Positions 1-19,659 of a DNA stretch of 64,000 nt are shown piece after piece. The stretch is from Rutidosis leptorrhynchoides (Eukaryota > Streptophyta > Magnoliopsida > Asterales > Asteraceae): contig NC_092338.1 of assembly GCF_046630445.1 (NCBI RefSeq), forward strand, positions 204,645,501 through 204,709,500. Reading direction: 5' to 3'. How positions within the stretch are numbered: position 1 is the stretch's first letter; every line of letters begins with the position of its first letter. A program made the translations under genes and the position numbers. The notes beneath the pieces were generated by a model. It saw only the letters and a program-made list of their open reading frames with translations. It searched no databases and had not been told where the DNA came from.

Positions 1-410
1 TGGACCATTACAAGCGGTGCTTAATCGCAAGAAGAAGAAACGAAAGGACAAAACTCTGAAATAGAAATTGGGGTATAAATTGCAGCAAATAAAAGAGAGC
101 ATTAACTGTGAATAATAATGATTATAGAAGACAGAAGCAGAGACTTTGAAATATAAGGGAACATATAAAGCCCAACGACAAACCAGAAATTATAAACCAT
201 ATATATCGATGCATATAGCAATATAAAGACACGGGAGAACTAGAAACACTATAAACCCAAGAGTATAGTAGAAGTAAATAGATTCTTCCGGCGGTAGATG
301 AAAAAGAAGAATGACCGATATGAAAGTTAGAAGTATATCGAGAATCAGAACTGGATGGAGCATATTGATGAATACTTTAAAATATGAGTTGAGGGGAAAA
401 GAATAGAAGG

Positions 411-1025
411 TGATGAAACATGACTAGGAACTTAGAAATCAACAGATTTAACTCACACAATGGCGGAATAAGTGAATCAAATCCTCTAGTGAATAGGTTA
501 AGTTTTTTTTGATTAATTTAGTCAAACACAACTAAATCAAGTGTGATTAGATCAACACCTAGAGCTATTATTCACCACCTGGGTGATTTGGACTGAGAGA
601 GAATCGGAGGAGCTCACTAGATCTGAGTGTGTGTAACAAATGAGAGGGTTAACCTAAAATAAAGAACATAAGACTTTATATACCCCTGCTGTTGACTCAC
701 CCATACGATTCATTCATCACACGTATGAGTTGGCTTCATCAGCCGTACGGGTGATCACTCACTCGTGTCTTCTCATTTAGGTTGTAATTGTGACTTAGCT
801 CAGCATCAACCGTGCATATGAGCCTGTCAGCCGTACTAGTGAGGCTTCACTCGTACTTCTGACTAAGTCTAACATAGTCAAACATCTAAATCTCGTTCCT
901 GCAGTTCCTGTAACCACATACAAACACGGATAGGATAATAACGAGCAATCATGGTGGCCTGTAAACTGTTGTACCTGCAATGGACGTGGGTAGATGTTTA
1001 GGGACTTGCATAAAATGCATCAACA
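411..1025 (-). mobile_element. Solo copia-like LTR nested inside E1
   Basis: On the minus strand it begins TGTTGATGC and ends CATCA. It is flanked by the 5-bp duplication GAAGG (406-410 and 1026-1030). A TATATAAAG box on the minus strand (about 678-686) fits an LTR promoter. The same insertion, with the same flanks, is at 25654-26288 in E2. It is absent in E4, where the uninterrupted site GAAGG lies at 38591-38595. It therefore entered an ancestor of E1 and E2 and was copied along with them. The copia label is inferred from length and form; no internal coding is left to confirm it. Confidence 0.65.
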
Positions 1026-1378
1026 GAAGGTGTGAGTTGTAAGGAAATGAAGGAGGTGAATTTATAAGAAAATCTCCGACAGAATAATTAAAATGGACGA
1101 TCGCATTTAAAGCGGATCCTAATTCCCTTGATTACCGGAGAGTCAAATCTTATTAAGAAGATTTTCTTCAAATCCCTTGAAATCTGGGAATCAATCATAT
1201 CTACGTCAAATGATAAGATGAATCTACACTTACTCATTTCACTCTTCTATGTTAGCTTCATTTGTACTCTTCATATAAATGGATTGTTTATCCAAATTAT
1301 TCGCTGATGATAAAACTCTAATTTTTAGCCCGTATGCATCATGAAAACATACTTATTATTATTCACGACCTTTCCACT

Positions 1379-1415
1379 CAAATTTCGGGACGAAATTTCT
1401 TTAACGGGTAGGTAC
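1379..1415 (+). other. Polypurine tract region of E1
   Basis: The segment containing GGGACGAAATTTCTTTAACG and then GGTAGGTAC directly precedes the LTR start TGTGACAACC. The same arrangement precedes the LTRs at 26679, 38971 and, slightly changed, 61238. It is the expected plus-strand priming site. Confidence 0.65.
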
Positions 1416-3006
1416 TGTGACAACCCGGAAATTTCCAACCAAATTTAAACTTTAATCTTTATATTTTTCCGACACGATAAGCAATATTTGTTAAGTTAAA
1501 TTTCAAGAATTTTAAACTATGTTCATACATTCATTCAACATCAACCAAGTTCCAACGATTCACGAACCATTAAACGAATATGATTATATATGTATATATA
1601 TAACTTGAAACGTAAACAAAATATTAGATTAAATACTTTATATGATTGTATCTGTTTCAAAATGTTTATCAATGGAATTAGAAGATATGATTAAATGATT
1701 GAATTATCAGATATATTGAATTATGATTACAAGTCTCTGTTGAAAGGCCCAAGTTGATTTGAGAAATCTTTCCATTTTAACAATATTTGGAAAATGGTAA
1801 AGTGATTTATAAATAAGAATAAATTGCCAATCATTGAGAACTAGACAAAGGATAGTGGAAGATTGAATCTCATAAAGACTCGATTGATCTATTTAGTTTC
1901 AAACGTACAAAAACGTTTTCAGTTTAAAAAGAACTTTATTATTAAAATGTATATAACTTTTATAAATATCTAGAACCACTTTTAACAACTCATTACTTAA
2001 CTAGTATGATAAAGATAACAATATTTATATTTTATTTTATTAAATATATATAACGATTTAAATTAATATTATATATATTTATACGCGTATTATACGTACA
2101 TAGTTTTATACTTTTACTATACTTAAACTTTACTTTTACTTTATTTTTACTTTACTTTAACTTTAATAATTCACTTTAATAATTCATACTTTAATAATTC
2201 ACTTTAATAATTCATACTTTAATATTTCACTTTAATAATTCAAAAATCTATTATAAATAGAATTCAATAGGTTTCATTATTTCATAGAAACTTGAAAATA
2301 TTTTTCTCTAAACTCTCTCAATCAATTTACATATATATATTTACTCCGTATTATTTCAAGATATTATTAGTATACATAAAATATTACGACGGAGTGCTGT
2401 CTGAGTGATTTCGAAATTGTTTTTCGAGTAGGATAGGATTAAGAAAATTATGAGTTATAGCTATGGAGGTGATTGAGTATGGTTCATGGGTATGCTCGTG
2501 AGGTCAATATAGTGTTTATCATTTCCGTTGCGTCTACGTACCTTTCCTGCAATATTGAATCTCAATATTGATACGTGAGTACTCATAATTTAACTTTTAC
2601 ATACTAATAGTGTATCCCTGACTAGTGCTCGAGTATTTAGGATTATGCATGCTTGTACTTTTGATATTGCCCTTAGACAGGTTAGGTTGAATCTTGAATT
2701 AGTTACACTTGTGGTTGAGATAAGGTATAAGATATGCATGTCCTTGGAAAGCTAGCGAAAAATTAAGAACTTTTCCTTTAGATATCGAATGGTTTCGATG
2801 AACGGATTAGAAGTTATAATCAATTGAATTTTCGATATTTTTATTAAAAATGATTATTATTATCGTCGTTCTAGTTTTATCTTATTATTTTCATTATTAT
2901 TATCTTTATCAATAAAAGGGATTTATCATTAAAAATTGTTATTTTTTTTTATTATTACTATCGTTATTATCGTTAAAGTTATAATTAGTATTATTATTAT
3001 TATCCA

Positions 3007-3076
<70 letters not shown>

Positions 3077-5010
3077 TCATTATTAATATATATATCATTA
3101 TTTAAAAATGGTTATTGTTATTGTTATTATTATTATTACTATATTATCATTAAGATAATTATTAGTATTATCGTTAATAATGTTATAGTAACTATCATTA
3201 TTAATATTAGTGTAATTAAAACAAATATTTGTAACACCTAATTATTTTGATTACTATTATTATCATTATTATGAACACGATATAAAAGACGATTAAAAGC
3301 TATTAAACGAAACGATTAGGAAATAATGAGTAAGAGTATCATGATGAAATTAAAATATTATAAGATATTGATTTAGATAAAATTATCGTTCTTATTATTT
3401 TTATCATTACTATTATTATTAAAAGTATCGTTAGTATTAAAACTATCATTTTAACAAAAATTATCATTTTAATAGAAATGTCATTGTTACTATAAAATAT
3501 CATTATTATTATTATTTTAAATAGAATTATTATTTTAAAGATAATATTAAAAATTATCGTAAATATTAAAGTTATCATAATTAGAATTATCGTTTTATCA
3601 TAATGTCATCTTAGTAATTATAAATATTGATATTTTTATAATAATAATTATTATTACAAAATAATACAACTTTTACTTACTATCATTATAGATATTATTT
3701 TATCAAATAAATATGTGATACAAATATATTTTACTACGTGTAATAACTTACTTTAATAATACCTATCATATTATCTTTATGATATTAAATGAACCCTATA
3801 AATTTTATTACTTAATATATATAAAAGTATATTTTATTATATAAATTTAATATAAAATTTTATTTATTAATAAATAAATTATATTATTTACTCTAATAAA
3901 TCTTTTAAAAATATTTAAAAATATAAAACAACGATATTTAAACTATATATTAATCATGTATAGATTTTTGGAAATTATTTTGAGTCAAATTTACTTTTGT
4001 TGACTTTTGCATATTAGTCTCGAGCATTAAGATTGTGGTACACTATGACTTGACCTAATTTGTTAGACAAATATTGATCAACACATAAATATATATAATT
4101 AATTTAGGTTCGTGAATTCGAGGCAAACCTTGCACTTGTTCAATGACGTTATATGTATTTTTACTACGAAATACAGTATGGTGAGTTTCATTAATCCCTT
4201 TTTAAATGCTTTTGCAATATATATTTTTGGGACTGAGAATACATGCGCAACTTTTATAACTGTTTTACGAAATAGACACAAGTAATCGAAACTACATTAT
4301 ATGGTTGAATGATCGAAGTTGAATATGCCCCTTTTTATTAAGTCTGGTAATCTAAGAATTAGGGAACAGACACCCTAATTGACGCGAACTCTAAAGATAG
4401 ATCTATTGGGCCTAACAAACCCCATCCAAAATACCGGATGCTTTAGTACTTCGAAATTTATATCATGTCCGAAGGAGGATCCTGGAATAATAGGGGATAT
4501 TCTTATATGTATCTAGTTAATGTCGGTTACCAGGTGTTCACCATATGAATGATTATTTTTGTCTCTATGCATGGGACGTATATTTATGAGAACTGGAAAT
4601 GAAATTCTTGTGGTCTATTAAAACGATGGAAATAAATGATTATGATAAACTAATGAACTCACCAACCTTTTGGTTGACACTTTAAATCATGTTTATTCTC
4701 AGGTGTTAAAGAAATCTTCCGCTGTGCATTTGCTCATTTTAAAGATATTACTTGGAGTCTTTCATAGCATATTTTGAAGAACGTTGCATTCGAGTCATTG
4801 AGTTCATTAAAGATTATTATTAAATTAATTTATAGTTGGATAGTGGATATTATGAAATGGTATGCATGCCTATCAATTTTCGATGTAAAGAAAGTTTGTC
4901 TTTTAAAAACGAATGCAATGTTTGTAAAATGTATCATATAGAGGTCAAATACCTCGCAATGTAATCAACTATTGTGAATCGTTTATAATGTATATGAACG
5001 GGTCCTTTCA
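1416..5010 (+). repeat. 3' LTR of E1 (type A, 3595 bp)
   Basis: It starts TGTGACAACCCGG and ends GGGTCCTTTCA, the TG..CA ends of an LTR. It is closely similar along its length to 17939-21579. Inside are a minisatellite built on ACTTTAATAATTC (about 2160-2245), a long (TTA)n-rich stretch (about 2936-3660), and a 3' module with GGGACTGAGAATACATGCGC (about 4229) shared by every LTR of this group. Leucine- or isoleucine-rich open frames here are translations of the ATT repeats, not genes. Confidence 0.85.
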
Positions 5011-6290
5011 TTTAATATCAAGCCAAACAAGACGGCCCGGGGAAGAGTATTCGTCCGGATCCCAAGGGCGAATATTATCTAACCAATTCCATAGTGGGTG
5101 TTTCTTACCGAAGCTTTGAGGGTTAAGCACGTCAAACGCAAGTCGATTATCCTCAAAAATTAACATTATTTCTTTTCCCCCGAGGTATTTTGTTTCAAAA
5201 CCAATGAGGTTTTCCGACTTACAGATTTCACTAAAGTAATCAAGGTGTTCTATATTCTTAACGGCACCAATCAATGTATGACCAAGGATTTCGATTATCC
5301 TATCATCTTTAGGAACATAATAGAGAATTCTTTGTGGTTAACAAAAGGGATATCAACAATTCGAATCGGAGTTTTGTTATTTAATACCTCAGCGAACTTG
5401 CGTTCATCAGTAACTTTGTCTTGGAAGGAAGATGGAATGAAATGTTGCGGTCCAGCACTTGCAGTAGGTTTTTTAGGAGGCTGCTGCCCATTTGAATTTG
5501 ACATTACAGGACGGTTAAAATCGTGGGATTTGTATGCAACAATCAACTTGCCTTCTATTGCTATCATATTAAGTTTCCTGGTGAATACGTCAATATGGTG
5601 GTCGGGTATGTTCTTGAAACGAACGAACCCGTATCGCTTTCCATTCTTCAATGTTCTCTTCGGGATATACACTTCCACTAATTCTCCATATTTTTTAAAC
5701 AGCCCCCCAAAGATTAGCCACCGTCCAAGAATCAGGAAAGTTGAAAAATAAGAAGGATGTGATGGACTTACTGGTTTCGGGTAAATGGGAGTATTAGGGT
5801 TTCCATATTTCTTAATTAGGTTCATAGCATGTTCATGAATCTTGAATCGGTGGTATATCGAGTGGTTGGCGTCGTTTAAATTAGTGGATGAAGGTACCTT
5901 ATGGTTAAGAGATGATTGAAAGAGTGGAGGGAAGTCGGTATCCGAAGGTGCACCCAGATTAGGGTTTGAGTGTAAACTGTTACCTGCAGACGAATCTTGC
6001 AATTGATTTTTATTCCAGTTGTAATTTTGTGAAAGATCTTTAGGGCACCTGTTACGATTTCGATCCACTTTAACCCAGACACCAACATTTTCGGGTTGAT
6101 ACTTGATGTTGTTTATGATGTGGGTGTTGTTCAATTGATGATGTGTAAAGGGTGAAGTATGAAGCGAAAACATGATTAAAGCAGTAGAATCGATGAAAAA
6201 ACAATGGAAACACATAGTTGCCGGAGTAAGAGAACTAGCCGTTACTGGTGATTAATAGAGAGGTGAGCGAGAGAGAAGGAGAGACATTTT
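5011..6290 (-). pseudogene. LINE-type ORF with RRM domain, truncated and frameshifted
   Basis: Minus-strand frame with ATG at 6213-6215, cut at 5011 by E1. It encodes a polar N-terminal region, then an RNA-recognition motif with RNP1-like RYGFVRFK, then a region ending in VWLDIK where the LTR begins. Plant non-LTR retrotransposons often carry such an RRM ahead of endonuclease and reverse transcriptase; neither follows here. Three breaks are visible: a T-run on the minus strand (5744-5748) and a G-run (5703-5708) shift the RNP2-side segment out of frame and back, and another shift near 5310 moves the tail to the frame read at 5011-5274. Bases 6216-6290 would be 5' leader. A diverged single-copy RRM gene is the alternative. 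Confidence 0.6.
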
Positions 6291-6730
6291 TTTTCCAAGC
6301 AAATTTTTGGAAAAATTGAAAAATTAACTTTTTACTAATATTAAGTATTAAGAACGATATGCAAGCATTTATATAATGTAATTATATACAATGTTATATA
6401 TTACTCGCATATGAAGGAGTATTACAATTTATTTATATTGTATGATATGACAATAATGATATTCTTAAATGAATACTTATAATATAATATTTATAATGTA
6501 TGTATTAACCCTCGCTCTTTAGTACTCACATATGTTCATCCGCAATAATTCCAGGCTTCTCGAAATTGAGTAGTCGTCGTAGAATTAGTCGGCTCACAAA
6601 ACTAGTCAACAATTCAGGTATAAAAAAAAGCTTATAATAACTACGGAGTATGTAATACAGGTACTTGGAAAATATTCTTTAAAATAATAATATTAAATAC
6701 TAAATATACATATTTACCTAATCACATTAA
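6291..6730. other. AT-rich intergenic stretch
   Basis: I see no coding frame, RNA gene or clear element boundary here. It is AT-rich, with the short motif ACGGAGTA that recurs in this genome. Confidence 0.5.
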
Positions 6731-7369
6731 GAGCACATGGTGTCCCTCGTCGTATCACGGTCGTCCACCACTGACACTGACTTTCTGGCATAGATCGACA
6801 CCGCTCTGGCGTCAGGTCCGGCGTCGGTGGCTCAACTTCCAGATTTCGTCATTTGTTTTTATGCGAATTGGACCGTTTGATTTTGAAATTATACTTGTTA
6901 CTTCCTTGTTTTCTTAGTTCTTTCTTGTTAATTTTGTTAATGTTAATCTTATTTTTTTGCAGGTTGGAATCTGCTATGCTGCTGACCTTGTAGCTAGATG
7001 AACAAGAAGTTTAGGTTTTGTAAAATGGGTCTATTGTATGTTATTTTTGGGCTAAACAATTTTATGTTGGGCTAAAAAATATAAAAAATCTTACTAATCT
7101 ATTTAGTGATTTTATTGTAGTAACGTTTTACTATAAATCATATACATAACTAATTATTAATGATTTTTTTTAAATAATTATTAAAAATATGTTTTTTTTC
7201 CAATTTTAATAAAAGACAATAATTAAAAATATAAATGTATTAAAAAATATAAATAAAATATTAAAATGGACACTGAAATGAACACCGTTAACACCTCCAT
7301 CCATGTCATTGTCAATCAATTTCGACTTTCATTTTCGACAAAAAAATGGACATCGAAGCGTCAGTGCTC
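6731..7369. mobile_element. Harbinger-like MITE upstream of the transporter gene
   Basis: Ends are GAGCAC and GTGCTC, flanked by the 3-bp duplication TAA (6728-6730 and 7370-7372), typical of PIF/Harbinger insertions. No transposase is encoded. Its right end is about 450 bp upstream of the probable TATA box of the inositol transporter gene. The short terminal repeat makes the family call tentative. Confidence 0.5.
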
Positions 7370-7819
7370 TAACTGGCCACTTATAAAATCAGTGTAATAA
7401 TCTATAGTTGCAACACTTGGCACAAAAATAAGTTACTAAATTATTCGTTAGAGTCAAATATTTATATTTATTTTTCACATTACTTTTCTATAGTTTCTAT
7501 TAAAATCCTATAATAATGATTTCATTATTAAGTTAATTTTTTTATTAAAAAAATTCAAAAAATAAAATAAAAAAAATCTAAGCAAACCCGTGGTTCCAAA
7601 TGTCATTTCATTAGTTATTTTTATTTTATTTAGTAATTTAATGATGGCACATCATTATTTATCTAATTCTTTATTAATTACGTAATTATAACATATCGTA
7701 TTACTGTTCCTCATAACGACCATAAAAGAATAAATAAATATTGTATTGTATTTAAATTCTAAAGATACAAAAAATACATAAAAATAGGATTTGGCCCATT
7801 ATTTTCGTCATTTACTGCC

Positions 7820-7827
7820 TATAAATA
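7820..7827 (+). promoter_or_regulatory. Probable TATA box of the inositol transporter gene
   Basis: TATAAATA lies 128 bp upstream of the ATG at 7955. Initiation about 30 bp downstream would leave a 5' UTR of roughly 100 bp. Bases 7373-7819 hold no gene; they are AT-rich promoter-proximal sequence. Confidence 0.6.
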
Positions 7828-7954
7828 AACCATTAGCACACACCTTTTTGGCACTCATCTCATTCTCATAAGCTCTCCCCCTCTACTTATATCGTCTGCA
7901 TAGCAACTTGTACGTAGCGCATTATCGAGTTGTAAACTGCAGTAGTAGTGTAGA

Positions 7955-15783
<7,829 letters not shown>

Positions 15784-16255
15784 AAGAAAGGTTTCATAAA
15801 GGTGATTGATGCGTGCGTATAGTAGATAGTTCTGCAAAGTTTTAATGTTCGAATTAGAGTTTGTTTATGAGTAGTATTATTGGGATTGTGGTTTTAGGTA
15901 TCCCATTGAATGAGTAGTTTTTAATGAAGTGCTTTTGTTTGCATAATGTAATGTGCCCAAAGGCCTAAAACACCTTGGTGTTACCTAATATTCATCGTTT
16001 GAGATACCCTCAGGTATTATCTATCTACTAATAATTATATAATATCATTATCATTATCATTATCATTATCATAATTATAAAATATTAATGCGAATTTGTC
16101 CTAAAGTATGATTATTTTGTGCTGTTTCGTTTTATGCGAATTTTACCTCTAGACCATATACATGAAAGTTAAGGGACATACATGTACATCATGTCTATCA
16201 TGTCTATCATTCTAAAACCTCTTCTAAACCAGGAATAGTGCACATCTAATATAGT
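15784..16255 (+). other. 3' flank of the transporter gene
   Basis: Presumed 3' UTR and downstream region. AATGAA-type signals lie around 15910-15935 but the poly(A) site cannot be fixed. An (ATTATC)n-like array lies at about 16045-16075. No gene seen. Confidence 0.45.
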
Positions 16256-16790
16256 CAAGGGCGGAAGATAGTACATGTCAGGAGGGGTGGTTGCCCCACC
16301 TGAATATTGGATTGTAGTTGGCAATTTATATTAGCAGAGCTTAAAAAAGTTCTTTTGTTTATTTGATTGTCCCTCCCAAATGATACACTAAATGTTAGAT
16401 AGCCTGTTAAGAAACCCTAAACAGTCCAACGATGTCATCAAATTAAATTCCATACATATAAATATACTTACTTTCAGTCACATCTACATCTACATCTTCA
16501 ATTATAACACTTCAAAATATATTACTTCGTATACAAGGATATCTACTTTAAGGATCATATTTCATTCTTTAAGGTATTTTTCATAACTTATGTTAACTAC
16601 TATAGTCATCTTTGATTGTTGATGATACCTTTTTGGTTTTAGTTATTGTGTAGTGTATAGAATTATTAATGGTTCCTGCTACGTTTTTGTATAGTTTATA
16701 AAATTGTTTGTAACTTAATCGATTGTTCCATTTATATTTTATGCGTTATGATCTTGCCCCCTCCGCTAAAAAGTTTAAGTTCCGCCATTG
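16256..16790. mobile_element. hAT MITE downstream of the transporter gene
   Basis: Ends CAAGGGCGGAA and TTCCGCCATTG are 11-bp imperfect inverted repeats, flanked by a perfect 8-bp duplication AATATAGT (16248-16255 and 16791-16798). It is 535 bp with no transposase. Termini of this CA..GGCGGA type are common in plant Ac-like elements. Confidence 0.8.
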
Positions 16791-16908
16791 AATATAGTAA
16801 AAAGGGTTAAGAGAGAGTTTTACTAATCAGGTTTTCAAACAAATGAAATATTTTTATCCTAGTTTTCACCGGATTATCACGTGATTGTGATTGTTTTAAA
16901 TTAACCCT

Positions 16909-17343
16909 CACTACAAGAAAGAAATTTTAGTGACAAAGGTTATTCGTCATTAACAACACTAAATTGGTCACTAAGTCAAGTTAGGTGTTGTTTGTTTTTT
17001 AAGATGTTTTGGTCTAAAGATCTGCTGACTATGTCGGTAAAAAAGATGTGGTCTGAAGGTTTGTATGCTGAATCGTGAAGACTGTTTGTTTTTATGTCTG
17101 CAAAATAAGTTAATCCTGTCTACAGCACTTAGAAGCACATTTCTAATTCTGCGAGGTTGCAGACATAATAAGACATTATTTTATCTTATGTCTTCAGAAA
17201 AACAAATGGTCTACAATAAAAATGTCTACGGGCACAAAGACATAAGATATAATAAGGTCTGCAGACATAAAAACAAACAACACCTTAGTGACCTACATAT
17301 TTTGGTTACTTTTCATCATTATAAATCCGTCACAAAATAATAT
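16909..17343 (+). mobile_element. CACTA (En/Spm-type) left terminus, interrupted
   Basis: CACTACAAGAAA at 16909-16920 is the classic CACTA end. It is followed by subterminal motifs of the TTAGTGAC / GTCACTAA type on both strands. A MITE splits it at 16984-17284, and the start of an LTR cuts it at 17344. No transposase or right end is in view; the rest may lie beyond the later insertions. Confidence 0.65.
16984..17284. mobile_element. Tourist-like MITE inside the CACTA terminus
   Basis: Ends GGTGTTGTTTGTTTTT and AAAAACAAACAACACC are perfect 16-bp inverted repeats, flanked by TTA (16981-16983 and 17285-17287). 301 bp, no transposase. The 3-bp TTA duplication favours PIF/Harbinger. Confidence 0.8.
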
Positions 17344-17938
17344 TGTAAGACCCTGTTTCGGTTTCAGTTTTGTTCAGTTGAGTGGGACGCCGTCCAAGAT
17401 GTGGGACGCCGTCCAGTAAAGAAGGAGTGGACGCCGTCCAGATTGTTTGGACGCCGTCAAAATGGTCTGATGAGCCAGCTGGGTAATTTTTAGATTTTAA
17501 AAGGGGTATGTTGGTCTTTTGGTGGCCAGTTTTAAGCCACAAATGGGCAAGGTTGAGCTCACTCAACCTTATTCTCACCACACAAACACTCTCATCCATT
17601 TGTAGAGAGAGGGGGAGAATTCTAGAGAGAGATTTGGGGTTTTGGAGAAGAAGAAGAAGCTTGAATCGATCAAAAGCTCGAGTGTTAAAGTTGGTCATCT
17701 CGTTCTTGGCTACGTTGTGGTTGTTGTGATAAGTTCTAACTCCGAATTTCATTGTTTGATTTAATATTCAAAGTTAGGGTTTGAACTTGATTCGTAGAGA
17801 AACTCATTTAAACTCTTGAAGTGAGTTCATTGATGCTAGTAATCGGGTTTATTGTTGTTGTTGGTGGGTTTTGGGTTGGAAACCGACTTGGCCATGGTTA
17901 GGGTTTGTAAATTGGGTATAATAACTAGTGTTAATGAT
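17344..17938 (+). repeat. 5' part of an unrelated LTR, cut by E2
   Basis: It starts TGTAAGACCCTG, a usual Ty3-type LTR start, and has four copies of GGACGCCGTC(C)A at about 17385, 17404, 17429 and 17449. A GA/CT-rich leader-like stretch follows (about 17580-17670). It stops at the E2 insertion, with no matching remainder in the window. I call it an LTR from its start and form only. Confidence 0.5.
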
Positions 17939-19582
17939 TGTGACAACCCGGAAATTTCCAACCAAAATTTAAACTTTAATCTTTATATGTTTTCGACACG
18001 ATAAGCAATATTTGTTAAGTTAAATTTAAAGAATTTTAAACTATGTTCATACATTCATTCAACCTCGACCAAGTTCCAACGATTCACGAACCATTAAACG
18101 AATATGATTATATATGTATATGTGTATATATATTATAACTTGAAACGTAAACAAAATATTAGATTAAATACTTTATATGATTGTATATGTTACAAAATGT
18201 TTATCAATGGAATTAGAAGATAAGATCAAATAATTGAATTATCAGATATATTGAATTATGATTACAAATCTCTGTTGAAAGGCCCACGTTGATTTGAGAA
18301 ATCTTTCCATTTTAACAATATTCGAAAAATGGTAAAGTGATTTATAAATAAGAACAAATTGTCAATCATTGAGAACTAGACAAAGGATAGTGGAAGATTG
18401 AATCTCATAAAGACTTGATTGATCTATTTAGTTTCAAACGTACAAAAACGTTTTCAGTTTAAAAAGAACTTTATTATTAAAACGTATATAACTTTTATAA
18501 ATACCTAGAACTACTTTTGACAACTCATTACTTAACTAGTATGATAAAGATAACGATATTTATATTTTATTTTATTAAATATATATAACGATTTAAATTA
18601 ATATTATATATATTTATACGCGTATTATACGTACATAGTTTTATATTTTTACTATACTTAAACTTTACCTTTACTTTATTTTTACTTTACTTTAACTTTA
18701 ATAATTCACTTTAATAATTCATACTTTAATAATTCACTTTAATAATTCATACTTTAATAATTCACTTTAATAATTCATACTTTAATAATTCACTTTAATA
18801 ATTCAAAAATCTATTATAAATAGAATTCAATAGGTTTCATTATTTCATAGAAACTTAAAAATATTTTTCTCTAAACTCTCTCAATCGATTTACATATATA
18901 TATTTACTCCGTATTATTTCAAGATATTATTAGTATACATAAAATATTACGACGGAGTGCTGTCCGAGTGGTTTCGAAATTGTTTTTCGAGTATGATAGG
19001 ATTAAGGAAATTATGGGTTATAGCTATGGAGGTGATTGAGTATGGTTCATGGGTATGCTCGTGAGGTCAATATAGTGTTTATCATTTCCGTTGCGTCTAC
19101 GTACCTTTCCTGAAATATTGAATCTCAATATTGATACGTGAGTACTCATAATTTAACTTTTACATACTAATAGTGTATCCCTGACTAGTGCTCGAGTATA
19201 TTTAGGATTATGCATGCTTGTACTTTTGATATTGCCCTTAGACAGGTTAGGTTGAATCTTGAATTAGTTACACTTGCAGTTGAGATAAGGTATAAGATAT
19301 GCATGTCCTTGGAAATCTAGGGAAAAATTAAGAACTTTTCCTTTAGATATCGAATGGTTTCGATGAACGGATTAGAAGTTATAATCAATTGAATTTTCGA
19401 TATTTTTATTAAAAATGATTATTATTATCGTCGTTTTTATCGTTGTTCTAGTTTTATCTTATTATTATGATTATTATTATCTTTATCAATAAAAGGGATT
19501 TATCATTAAAAATTGTTATTTTTTTTATTATTACTATCGTTATTATCGTTAAAGTTATAATTAGTATTATTATTATTATCCA

Positions 19583-19659
<77 letters not shown>

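Larger units (their letters stand above)
1..5010 (+). mobile_element. E1: 3' end of a non-autonomous Ty3-like LTR element
   Basis: The first 1415 bases are the 3' internal region and 1416-5010 is the 3' LTR. The internal part is collinear with 25244-26678 (E2) and 38190-38970 (E4), which end at the same purine-rich PPT and LTR start. No gag-pol coding is visible in the part present; the 5' half lies outside the window. The right edge cuts a LINE-like reading frame, so E1 inserted into that frame. The bases after the LTR are TTTAA (5011-5015), the presumed target duplication; its partner is off the window. Assignment to Ty3/gypsy rests on the PPT form and on the tRNA-Met primer site seen in the sister copies. 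Confidence 0.8.

Noticed and set aside
2160..2245. CRISPR-like array of ACTTTAATAATTC units
   Set aside because: Units are short, adjacent and without unique spacers; it is an LTR minisatellite in a plant genome.
2936..3241. Leucine/isoleucine-rich open frame (and similar at 19467, 28228, 28286, 29357, 50457, 53998)
   Set aside because: It is a translation of (ATT)n-rich LTR sequence, with no domain and present in several copies of the same LTR.
5245..5751. Plus-strand frame of 168 codons
   Set aside because: It is the opposite strand of the RRM-bearing frame, which has clear RNP1 residues.
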